Positions 54,883 to 64,000 of a stretch of DNA of 64,000 nucleotides are shown piece by piece. Both the position numbers and the translations under genes were made by a program. This stretch comes from Leguminivora glycinivorella (taxonomy: Eukaryota; Arthropoda; Insecta; Lepidoptera; Tortricidae). Each line of letters opens with the position of its first letter. Position 1 is the stretch's first letter. The notes beneath the pieces are model-generated. The model was given only the letters and a program-made list of their open reading frames with translations. It was not told the DNA's origin and ran no database searches. The stretch spans positions 26,448,110-26,512,109 of the forward strand of contig NC_062974.1 of assembly GCF_023078275.1 (NCBI RefSeq). The letters are read 5' to 3'.

Positions 54883-55430
54883 GTTTGGCGACAGCTTTGA
54901 AACAGTCAAGTTACTGGGTTTCTACTGGCATTAGGAGCCACGCAAACGCAAAGATAGTGGTTATTGACTTTTTGTCAAACCACTAGTTTTTTTTTTCATA
55001 AGATTTGGAATACTTCACTAGCAGTTACTGGTTTGGAACTGGTAGAAAATTATTTAATCACTTAATTATTTTAAAATTAAATAATTGTAGTTTAATTGCT
55101 TTATTTCGTGATAGGGTTTTAATTCACATATGTTTTAGAAGTCATTGGATTTCACTGCGATTGTTTTTTAAAAATATCACTTTTTAAGTTAAATTGTTTA
55201 AATATTGAAATTTTACTGTCACTGAAAATGTTCAAGTTAAGTTTACTCCTTCTATGATTCTTCCGTAGAAATCACTAAAAACTTTCAATAAGAAACACTT
55301 TCAAACTTAAACTTTTCAGTCACTAAAATTCTTGCACCTTCACAAAAGATCACAATTTCTCCAAATCAATTAGCTTCCTAAAGGTCACTCTTTCCGCAAG
55401 TAGGTCACGTTCTAAGTTCCATTCGCGCTG
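54883..55430 (-). other. Sequence upstream of the Hey start codon, possible 5' UTR
   Basis: AT-rich, no frame continues upstream of the ATG. It could be leader if transcription starts in the GC-rich block; this is inference. Confidence 0.3.
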
Positions 55431-55505
55431 TACCGGACACGTGCGCGCGCGCCGCCGTCGTCGCGGAGTGTGTCGCCGCGTGCGGCCGTGTGCCGCCACC
55501 CTTCG
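55431..55505 (-). promoter_or_regulatory. GC-rich block upstream of Hey, possible promoter region
   Basis: A short CpG-rich run stands out from AT-rich surroundings about 550-620 bp upstream of the Hey start codon. It contains CACGTG (in GGACACGTGCGCG), a class B E-box of the kind bound by Hey and other bHLH-O proteins. Promoter role and autoregulation are inference from position and composition; no TATA or initiator element is convincing. Confidence 0.35.
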
Positions 55506-56260
55506 CCCTATTTATTAAAAAAAAAAAACTACCACTATGCTCACCAATATTCTTTGAACCTCACCTTTTATAGCGTACGGTTGAAAATTGGATGTGATTT
55601 TCGTTTGGAATTGATGCGATTTGGTTTTTAGAACGCACGCGGACGTATGCACTCGGCTTTAGAGCGACTATCTTACGCTACCGCTTTGTAAGTTTAATTT
55701 AAACTGTAATTCAATGGTACAAGGCTTGTTGTTATAGTAAATATATTTTTGTAAATATGGAAATTGACAATTTTATTTCCAATATTTAAATATGCTATTC
55801 TAAGCGTTGTATTTATGACAGTAAGGAGTTTTTAAGTGAAAATGAAGATCAAATACCATTCGAACTATGCTTACATTTTTACTCATCACTTCCGCCTTTA
55901 ATTATAGCTTTTGTATACTTTGGAATAAGGTTGGAAATGTCTTGTTTTTATAGTTTTATGGGGTAGAATGGCCACGTGTCAGGCGGACGGTGGGAAATGA
56001 AGGAGCAATTAGGAAATGCAATTTTATTCCCAAGTTATTGGTGTGAATGCATGGGGGATGTATGTGCTGTATGGGTTGTATGGGGTTGCATGGGAGCGTG
56101 GGAGGATTAACTATGTGTATGGTAAATAGGGTAAAAAGCTTGTTGAGTTACAATCGCCTTGAGTGCTTTTTTAATAGCACCTTGTTTCATGTGAAAGGGA
56201 GTTGATTAAATTTTATGATGATGGTTCACTAGGTTACATAATACTATATATAGTATAATA

Positions 56261-56298
<38 letters not shown>

Positions 56299-57118
56299 TG
56301 TTATGGAGAACCAACAGCTATAAAACTAGCAGTATACAACAAGATATGATTCAGAAAGCCAATTACAGGATCTCACAGATAGATATATGGTAATTTATAA
56401 TTTGAACACAAATATTTTTGTATTGTTTTAGCATCACGTAGGAAAATCCCTAAAATGTTATTAATCCCATTGGTACCTTAAATCAAAATGATAGGTAACA
56501 AATTACATAATTATGTATAATATATAGGTAAATATTACATATCGAGTACAATCATATTGAAATCACTTTATATCTTTCTTAAACCTAGTTATTAATTGCA
56601 TCAATCTATCTATAAAAAATAAGTAGATCAGATATTACAATATTATTTTATTTTGTTAAGGAGTGGGCGGATAATTTTGAACACTGCGTTCGCTGTTGAA
56701 TACCTTTCTTCAGTCCATCAAAGTCACGGGTTTTATTTTTGAAACAGAATCAGAAGGGATTCAGCGATCATAAAAATCATTTATGAAATTACAATTCTCC
56801 AGTGCTACCGATAAGTTAAGATTTATTAAAAATTATTTTGTCCCCTTTTCCTAACGAACCTCCAATAAGATTAAAGACCTCAGTTGGTTATTATTTAGTG
56901 CCGCTAATTGTTCGACTCTTAATTGAGGGTCCGTATGCCCGGACACGTCCCTTTAACATTTTGGACGAATTTTGTCAATTTAAAGAAAGAAAGGAAATAC
57001 ATTTATTCAGGACGTTTCCAAGATTCCTTAAGTCTATTGATACACTTTTATTAATATTAGCATAAACGCCACTGAAAAGGTCGCCCCTCAGCATTATGTC
57101 AAGTTGCCGTGCCTACCA
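55506..57118. other. Hey upstream region, unassigned
   Basis: AT-rich apart from the TTTA array. A GTGGGAA core CSL match lies at 55990-55996. No gene recognised. Confidence 0.35.
56268..56299. repeat. TTTA microsatellite
   Basis: Eight or more ATTT units. Confidence 0.85.
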
Positions 57119-57175
57119 GGTGCCGTAGCCGAATGGGATTTCTGCGAGGCGCAACGAAAACGAAACGCCGCGAAA

Positions 57176-57448
57176 AATTTTAGTCCAATTGTACTCAGAA
57201 TCACGAGTACTTTCAATCTCACTGGGAGACAAAAAGTGTCCCAGAATTTCTATACATTTTTGTTACTTTCCTCTTTTGTTACCCCATACAACATGTACGG
57301 AAAATGGTAACAAAATAAGAAAAAATCGTATGGGACAATTTTTTTAACTACTAGGATTGAAAAAGCTAGTAATTCTGAGTAGAAATATCATATTTTTTTT
57401 CAAAAATATCACACTTCATAAAAGTGACAAAAAAAAAAGAAATGCTCA
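57176..57448. mobile_element. Miniature inverted-repeat element (GAGCATTTC family), left end lost
   Basis: The interior and right end match the other copies. The left inverted repeat is replaced by unrelated sequence with a GGTGCCGTAGCCGAATGG fragment (about 57119). Confidence 0.75.
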
Positions 57449-57467
57449 GTTACCGGCGTGCTCAGCT

Positions 57468-57664
57468 CTTGTTGGAGGCCAAACCTCATTTTGAAAATGA
57501 AAAAATGAAAATGAAATATTTATTTTTCAAGTAGGCATATTACAATGCGCGTATGAACGTCAAATAAAGCTACGCCGGCTCTAACCCTACGACTCAGCCT
57601 CGAGAAGATTTCAGTCCCCCCTCAGTTGGGACTATCGCGCCAGCTTAGTAAGTAAGTAAGTAAG
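57468..57664 (+). repeat. GTAA-tailed repeat interrupted by a non-LTR tail
   Basis: TTGGAGGCCAAACCTCATTT is separated from CGCGCCAGCTTAGTAAGTAA by about 150 bp (57495-57640). That insert matches 58520-58640. Confidence 0.6.
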
Positions 57665-58299
57665 GTACACTAGTTATTTATACCAACTGATAGTTCCAAA
57701 AACCTATTTGTATTTGACTCAACATGCTTAATTCCTGTCAACAATAATTATTTGATAAACAAATCTAAAATGGAAAATGTCGCCAGTATCCTTGGTACAA
57801 TGCCTCAAGGGCCTATTTTAGACATTAGCTAGCTTTTAAGTTTAGTCTTAGTTTCTTATATAATTATGTAAATATGTTCATGTAAATAAAGAGTTTAGAA
57901 ATCTAAAACAAAGGCCGTTGTTTCAACTTGAACTCGAAATTCATACAAAGCCAGTTCCAGTCCTGTAAGAGTTCAGACTTCGTTCAGACTTTCAGAGTTA
58001 AGACAAAAGCGTATTGTGTCAAAAACATGTGTCCCAGACAGCATGGGAGGCCGCGTGAGATGTCACGTTGCAGATCGCATTGGCTGTTGTACTACTTATG
58101 CCTTACTTACATATACTATGTCCTACTATACCTAGCTGAAATCATTCATAACATTGAATATTGAACAGTGATTTTAAGGAATAATTTACAAATTTTAACT
58201 GATGTTTCCGTGGCTCTAGTACTTTATGCTTTGTATTGATGGGGCATTACTATAATTTTAGGACAATATTATAGTTTAGAATTACTTAAAACTACTAAC
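57665..58299. other. Unassigned
   Basis: AT-rich; no gene or repeat recognised. Confidence 0.4.
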
Positions 58300-59080
58300 C
58301 TAACCACAAAATTAAAATTTTGAAAAAAACTCCGACCGCGACCTAGTGGACCGATTTTCATGAAACATGGGCTAAGAACACTCCCGACTAACACAGCTTT
58401 CAAATAAAAATAAATAAATCGAAATCGGTTTCATCTGTTCGGGAGCTACGATGCCACAGACAGACAGACAAACATACAAACAGACAGAGAGACAGACAGA
58501 CAGACAGACAGACATGAAATGAAATGAAATGAAATGAAATATTTATTTTCCAAGTAGGCATATTACAATGCGCTTATGAACGTCAAATAAAACTACGCCG
58601 GCTCTAACCCTACGCCTCAGCCTCGAGAAGATTTCAGTCCCCCCTCAGTTGGAGGAGGGTATCCACTATGGGACCGGCAAGAAACTCGGCGGGCCACTTC
58701 TTTTCAAAACATTACATCTTATATTTAACATGCATTAAAAAAAAACAAGATACAATTTAATAAGCAAAAGTATTCATAAAAAAAATATTAACACAAGAAA
58801 TTATACAAAGTACAAAGCTATTATGATTGTTAATAAGAGATGTTAGAGATGTATAGACTCTCTAAGTGTCAAAGTACATCTAAAAAAATTATATATGAAG
58901 AAAAAACCGAATAACTAAAATAACTTTAGAGTTGTAAAAGACTCTTGTTGTCTTAAGCAAAGGAAAAAAAAAATATGTATACTTAATCTACAGACAGACA
59001 GACAGACAGACAGACACACAGACAAACAGACAGACAGACGTCAAACTTATAACACCCCATCGTTTTTGCGTCGGGGGTTA
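58300..59080 (-). repeat. GACGCAAAAACGACGGGGTG repeat split by a non-LTR element
   Basis: The two halves (58300-58514 and about 58986-59080) belong to the family at 52985. They are separated by a minus-strand non-LTR tail that begins in the GACA array. Confidence 0.75.
58515..58985 (-). mobile_element. Non-LTR element tail inserted in a GACA array
   Basis: Starts with ATGAAATGAAATGAAATG, i.e. an ATTTC-type tail on the minus strand, then AAATATTTATTTTCCAAG and CTACGCCGGCTCTAACCC. GACA repeats lie on both sides and may be the duplicated target. Confidence 0.6.
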
Positions 59081-59668
59081 CAAAATAGAATGCCTATTCC
59101 GTATATCGTGTCGTTTGAGAGTATTTTCTCTTTTTAAAATGTAATATTGTATTGTACCCTAATTATGATAATTTAACTTTAACTTTTACATGTAAAATTA
59201 TTCATTTTATGAATAAATGAATATGAATATGAATGAATATGAATACACTTATAAATAGGTATTAAGCTACATTTATAACTCAATGGTTTTAATTAAACTT
59301 GTCTGCGGCTTACGTATATCATTTATTGTAATCTTATTTTAAAACTTACGAGAACTCCTGTAATATTATGGTCAAGTCATCTTTATAAATGGAAGCTTTG
59401 AACAATTTCTAGGTAAATAATAATAATTGTGCAATTCGATACCCTCAGATAATCTGCCTTCTCGTAACACCACCTTGCGGACCAAACAAATAATCCTAAA
59501 TCTGCTTCTAAAGTCAAAACGACTTATATCCACATTCTTTACCACACAAATCGAATCCACATTGTCATACTTTTAGATTCTAGAATTAAGCGATTACATC
59601 CACGGTCCTTAGAGTATAAGGCACCGGTCTCACCAAAAGCTACTAATGGATGCGCTATCGGCGATAGA
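59081..59668. other. Mostly unassigned
   Basis: GAATAT-type simple repeats near 59212-59246 look like a non-LTR tail; the rest is unrecognised. Confidence 0.4.
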
Positions 59669-59986
59669 AGAGCATTTCTTTTTTTTGCTATTTTTTTATT
59701 TTGATTGTTTTAGGTAATTTTAGGTCAATTGTACTCAGAATCACGAGTACTTTCAATCTCACTGAGAGACAAAAAGTGTCCCAGAATTTCCATACATTTT
59801 TGTTACTTTCCTCTTTTGTTACCCCACACAACATGTATGGAAAATGGTAACCAAATAAGAAAAAATCGTATGGGACAAATTTTTTAACTACTAGAATTGA
59901 AGAAGCTAGTGATTCTGAGCAGAAATACCATATTTTTTTTCAAAAATATCACATTTTATAAAAGTGGCGAAAAAAAGAAATGCTCA
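59669..59986. mobile_element. Miniature inverted-repeat element (GAGCATTTC family), copy 4
   Basis: Complete copy; ends AGAGCATTTCTTTT and AAAAGAAATGCTCA. Confidence 0.82.
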
Positions 59987-60021
59987 GAAACGAACAAAAG
60001 ATGACTATCTAGTGTAAATAT

Positions 60022-60362
60022 AACCTAACCACAAAATTAAAATTTTGAAAAAACCCCCGACCGCGACATAGTGGACCGATTTTCATGAAACATGACTGAG
60101 AACACTCCCGACTAAATCAGCTTTCAGACATATTATTAGGAGCCTGTTGTGTCCCACTGCTGGGCAAAGGCCTCCCCCCTCTTTTTCCAATCTTCCCGAT
60201 CTCGGGCAGTTTCGGGCCAGTTGTTAAGGAAGCAATCCAAGTCGTCCCGCCATCGCCGGCGGGGTCTGCCGGATCCTCGCGTTAGGCCGGGTTGCCACTC
60301 TGTGGCAATCTTAGCCCACAGCTCACTCGGCATGCGGCACGATGCCACAGACAGACACACAC

Positions 60363-60393
<31 letters not shown>

Positions 60394-60650
60394 CGTCAAA
60401 CTTATAACACCCCGTCGTTTTTGCGGCTATGTCTGTCTGTTGACGTGTATGTCTGTCTGTCTATTTGTCTGTGTGTGTCTGTCTGTGGCATCGTAGCTCC
60501 CGAACAGATGAACCGATTTGGATGTAGTTTATTTGTCTGAAAGCTAAGTAAGTCGGGAGTGTTCTTAGCCATGTTTCATGAAAATCGGTCTACTATGTCG
60601 CGGTCGGGGTTTTTTTCAAAATTTTAATTTTGTGGTTAGGTTATTAAGAT
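60022..60650. repeat. Head-to-head pair of GACGCAAAAACGACGGGGTG repeats
   Basis: A minus-oriented copy (60022-60417, interrupted) meets a plus-oriented copy (60418-60650), giving an inverted repeat that begins CTAACCACAAAATTAAAATT and ends with its complement. Confidence 0.8.
60136..60345 (-). pseudogene. RTE-like reverse-transcriptase C-terminal fragment
   Basis: Minus strand reads GSGRPRRRWRDDLDCFLNNW, then DREDWKKRGEAFAQQWD before a stop, the usual C-terminus of RTE-type proteins. It interrupts the left copy of the inverted pair. Confidence 0.7.
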
Positions 60651-60851
60651 AAGATAAAGATAAAAATGTAAGATAAAAATTCGTTTATTGCACATAAACA
60701 CAAATACAATTGTTGAGGGATAAAGTTACATCCAATTGTGCATATCCTAATTATTATTAACACAAGTTTTTTAAGCACTAGGCTAGGCCTGTACCGGGGG
60801 AGACCAGTATTGCATTTATATGTCATGGAAGTTAGGGAAACATATTAGCTA

Positions 60852-61663
60852 TGTAACGCGAACATTTACCAAAACGTATAAACTCAGTGCAAACAAGCTT
60901 AGTTCAACCGGCCGCTACTAGATGGCGCCACCGGTACTGGTTTTCCGAGTGAACTTAGCAAATATTTAAGTGTTCCCGTAGACTTAAAATTCTAAAACCT
61001 AGTGCAACATATGTTAACGGGTGCCTAGAATTTTATAGTAACCATGTCAATATGTAACTCTTAGATAAAATTCGTCAAATTGTTAGTTTGGCCGTACGTC
61101 AACAGATGGCGCCACGGGTATCAATATTGTGATATTGAACTTCGGTGTTTAAATATTTAAATCATGGAACACCGTTCCCGTAACTTGTATATTTTACTGA
61201 AGTAACTAGTAAATGTAAAGATTGTAAATAAGTAGTCAAACATGTAAAAAACAAACAACAATGTTAGTACTAAGATCAACTTATCTGTTACACACAAAAC
61301 TCAATAGATGTCGCTGTGCTGTGGCGCATTTCAAAGTTAGTTGTCGCTATTAAGATTTTTCCTGGGATAACGACCTCATGTACTGAACAATGTTTTATTT
61401 GAGAATTAGCTAGGAGTCAATTGCGCACACATAGTGTACCGTTTGGGACCTTTGTAAAGCCATTTGATTACGTCTACCACGCTCCCCTTTGCGCTCGTCG
61501 GTTGTCCTCAAGGACGCTGTACGGCCTTTGGAACCTCGTTAGAATAGGTATTTAGCAATTTTAGCATAGTGTTGGCTGAATAAACGCCCGAGACTACTAC
61601 ACGTCGTTTCTATCTTCGCCTGCGCGCACGCCCCACCCCTCTACGGATTTTCATTCCCTTACA
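60852..61663 (+). repeat. 5' LTR, about 812 bp
   Basis: Defined by its TG start shared with 63647 and its CA end before the primer-binding-like TGGCGCCCAAC. A poly(A) signal (GAATAAAC) lies near 61577. It carries two exact AGATGGCGC motifs (60920 and 61104). Confidence 0.85.
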
Positions 61664-61703
61664 TCTGGCGCCCAACTCGAGGCCGTGCTGTGACGTCACG
61701 ACG

Positions 61704-63458
61704 TTGATGACTGTCGAGACACGAAGAGCGAAGGTTTTGCGAGAACAACGTGTAGAAAAAATGGCTGTTAACATGTCAGAAGGACAGTTCCAGCAGCTAT
61801 TGGAGGCGATCACCAGCGCTGTACGTCCTGCTCCGCCGCCGGTGAAGCATAGCTCCTTCGCGAAGGCAACTTTCTTCTTCGACGGAAAACGGGATCCAGC
61901 CTGCGTGCAAACGTTCCTGACGGCAGCGACGTGTTTCAAGCGTGTCGGGAACATTAGCGACAGCGACGCACTAAAAAGTTTACCTCTCATCCTGAGAGAT
62001 GATGCAGCCGTTTGGTGGAACGGCATAAGCGAGACTGTGAAGACCTGGAAGGACTTTGACAGCAGATTGCGTAGAGCGTTTTCACCGAAGAAACCCGCGC
62101 ATATGTTGTACAAGGAGATCATCCTGAACGACCAAGGTTCTCAAGAGCTCACTGAGACCTTTGTCGCCAAGCAGAGGGATTTGATTGCTCAGATGCCGGA
62201 GCCCCAGCTCTTGGAAACGCAGCAACTGGACATGGTGTACGGGACTCTACATAGGAGGATAAGGGAGAAAGTGCCGAGGGAATCTGTCCTGAGCTTTGAT
62301 GCCCTCCTCGAGGCAGCGCAATCGGTGGAATTGCTCCTGGATGACGAAGTTCCTGCACCGACAGTGCCTAAACGGAAGGAACGTATCCGATGTCACTATT
62401 GCCGGATCGTGGGCCATACAGAAGATGTATGCCGGAAGAAAGAGAGGCAAGAAGCCGCTCGAGAAACGGTGAAGGTTGAAGCGCTGCCACCAGCCACAAC
62501 TACTACCTGCACTGCGCCAACTGCAACGGCAACGCCAGCGCCATGTCCGCCACCGCCCGTCATCACGTGCTATGGGTGCGGTACGCCAGGCGTAGTTAGG
62601 AGCAGATGCCCAAAGTGTGCAGTAGCCAGGGGGTCGACCAAGACGGAACGCGTCGACTTTTGTGCCATTGGGGTTACTGAGGATTACTCCATGGATATCC
62701 GAAAGAGGCCCATCATCGGAATTGGCATAGATGGAATGTCTGGGACTGCTTACCTAGACACGTGTGCAAAGAGCAACGTTGCATCCTACCAACTCTACAC
62801 TTGCCTGAAGAAGCGTGGCTACCGAATCAGCGTGGAATCTGCGAAGATAACGTTGGCGGACGGCGTTGATAGGGTACAGGAGGTCCTCAACCTGCGATGC
62901 GTGGTGAATGTGTGCGACCGCGCGGTCCCAACCAAATTCATCGTGTTCCCCGGCAAACGGGACACAAGAACGCTCCTGGGAGTGCCCTTCCTGCAAGATG
63001 CTGGCATAATTGTTAATCTGCCACAGATGATATGGCACTTCATCGACAAACCCACGACCATGTACGAGTTGGGGGAGGAAGACGATGGGGAACGATCACT
63101 GACGTACGAGTCAGAACCGAGTCTGCAGTGCTGCATAGCTACGTCAGCTGTGTCTATGAGTGCACCTGCGCCCGAGCCGAGGTATCAAACCACTCTGCAG
63201 CGTGCCCTGCCGTTCGACGCTGACCTGCCATCCGAGAGTGCCACTGTCCCCTACAAGCTGATCCCGGTTACGATCGCCGATGTGCCGGAAGTATCCGTCC
63301 CCAAGAGACAGAGAACCCTGTTCGACGGTTACTCACCCAAGTTCGTGGATGACATGTACCGAGACGCTCAGCGAACCCTTGCAACGACGGAGATCGAGCT
63401 GTCCCCACATTCGATGGAACTGTTCCCAGAGCCAAGTAGAACTGGCCGTAACCTATAA
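61704..63458 (+). CDS. Gag-protease protein of a defective LTR element, 584 aa
   Basis: Residues 30-220 look like a retrotransposon gag capsid region (aromatic pair WW at 104-105, Leu-rich helices). A first zinc knuckle is intact (C230-C233-H238-C243). The second keeps its three cysteines, but valine replaces histidine (C289-C292-V297-C302). A retropepsin-like segment follows: LDTCA at 351-355, where DTGA is usual, and an LLGVPFLQDAGI stretch (about 424-435) in place of the normal ILGxDFL. The frame stops about 190 bp before the 3' LTR, with no polymerase. A second in-frame ATG at 61761 has better context than 61704 and may be the real start. This looks like an internally deleted Gypsy-type element whose gag frame remains open. 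Confidence 0.8.
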   Translation: MMTVETRRAKVLREQRVEKMAVNMSEGQFQQLLEAITSAVRPAPPPVKHSSFAKATFFFDGKRDPACVQTFLTAATCFKRVGNISDSDALKSLPLILRDDAAVWWNGISETVKTWKDFDSRLRRAFSPKKPAHMLYKEIILNDQGSQELTETFVAKQRDLIAQMPEPQLLETQQLDMVYGTLHRRIREKVPRESVLSFDALLEAAQSVELLLDDEVPAPTVPKRKERIRCHYCRIVGHTEDVCRKKERQEAARETVKVEALPPATTTTCTAPTATATPAPCPPPPVITCYGCGTPGVVRSRCPKCAVARGSTKTERVDFCAIGVTEDYSMDIRKRPIIGIGIDGMSGTAYLDTCAKSNVASYQLYTCLKKRGYRISVESAKITLADGVDRVQEVLNLRCVVNVCDRAVPTKFIVFPGKRDTRTLLGVPFLQDAGIIVNLPQMIWHFIDKPTTMYELGEEDDGERSLTYESEPSLQCCIATSAVSMSAPAPEPRYQTTLQRALPFDADLPSESATVPYKLIPVTIADVPEVSVPKRQRTLFDGYSPKFVDDMYRDAQRTLATTEIELSPHSMELFPEPSRTGRNL

Positions 63459-63646
63459 CCCATACCAGGGTAACAATGCAACCCCTAAGACACGTACCTA
63501 CAGTCTTATGGAAGAGGGGGAGACCCAGAGACTACCCCTGTACCAGCGACCGGAAATGAACGCGGACGTGCTCCCACACTGACTACACTTCAACGTCGAC
63601 TTTCCTGTCACTGCGCCGGGTCGACTGCAGTTCCAGAGGGGGAGAC

Positions 63647-64000
63647 TGTAACGCGAACATTTACCAAAACGTATAAACTCAGTGCAAACAAGCTTAGTTC
63701 AACCGGCCGCTACTAGATGGCGCCACCGGTACTGGTTTTCCGAGTGAACTTAGCAAATATTTAAGTGTTCCCGTAGACTTAAAATTCTAAAACCTAGTGC
63801 AACATATGTTAACGGGTGCCTAGAATTTTATAGTAACCATGTCAATATGTAACTCTTAGATAAAATTCGTCAAATTGTTAGTTTGGCCGTACGTCAACAG
63901 ATGGCGCCACGGGTATCAATATTGTGATATTGAACTTCGGTGTTTAAATATTTAAATCATGGGACACGGTTCCCGTAACTTGTATATTTTACTGAAGTAA
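63647..64000 (+). repeat. 3' LTR, 5' part only
   Basis: Matches the first 354 bp of the 5' LTR with two differences near 63962-63970. The remainder lies beyond the window. Confidence 0.88.

Larger units (their letters stand above)
60852..64000 (+). mobile_element. Young LTR retrotransposon with gag-protease only, cut by window end
   Basis: TGTAACGCGAACATTTACC begins both LTRs (60852 and 63647). The 5' LTR runs about 812 bp to TTCCCTTACA at 61663. It is followed at 61666 by TGGCGCCCAACTCGAGG, a primer-binding-site-like sequence. The 3' LTR is preceded by AGAGGGGGAGAC (polypurine tract) and is truncated by the window edge after 354 bp. Over those 354 bp I see two mismatches between LTRs, so insertion is recent. 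The internal region is only about 2 kb, with no reverse transcriptase or integrase, so the copy must rely on a related complete element. Confidence 0.9.

Noticed and set aside
58490..59040. Regular GACA arrays as a CRISPR array
   Set aside because: Simple microsatellite without unique spacers in a eukaryotic genome.

Overview
The window looks like lepidopteran (moth or butterfly) nuclear DNA: AT-rich, intron-rich, and packed with small inverted-repeat elements, non-LTR tails and LTR elements of kinds familiar from Lepidoptera. The assignment to Lepidoptera is inference from repeat style and gene content; no species call is attempted.

Only one host protein gene is supported: Hey, on the minus strand, running from the start codon at 54882 to the stop codon at 33907. 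It has three coding exons (54882-54734, 52512-52304, 34418-33907) that join in phase to 289 codons. The product has the Hey-type glycine in the bHLH basic region, an Orange domain and a C-terminal YRPW motif. Intron 2 is about 17.9 kb. Just downstream of exon 2 it holds two extra copies of the helix-loop-helix exon: one frameshifted, and one open and phase-compatible with exons 1 and 3 but lacking the basic region. This is the most interesting host-gene observation in the window.

Layout. 1-13.8 kb: a mosaic of small elements (two hAT elements with perfect 8-bp target duplications, fold-back elements, a mariner-like element bounded by TA) and a 5'-truncated R2/R4-like non-LTR element (3.67-5.95 kb, minus). 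13.82-18.46 kb: a structurally complete Gypsy element with identical 114-bp LTRs and one 1339-codon gag-pol frame, but FIDN in place of the usual xxDD at the reverse-transcriptase active site. 19-22.5 kb: fold-backs and an internally deleted minus-strand LTR element. 23-33.9 kb: intergenic repeats, a 292-bp tandem duplication and a 1.28-kb terminal-inverted-repeat element. 33.9-54.9 kb: Hey, whose introns carry many fold-backs, including a 142-bp palindrome with perfect 65-bp arms and a 633-bp fold-back. 55-60.8 kb: the Hey upstream region, then nested repeats. 60.85 kb to the end: a young LTR element with about 812-bp LTRs and only a gag-protease frame; its 3' LTR is cut by the window edge.

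How things work together. Hey is a Notch-pathway bHLH-O repressor; a few matches to the Su(H)/CSL consensus lie in its introns and upstream, but no more than chance would give. Nearly everything else is mobile DNA, much of it nested, and several insertions can be ordered from their target-site duplications. Stretches listed as unassigned are those where I saw no gene and no recognisable repeat.
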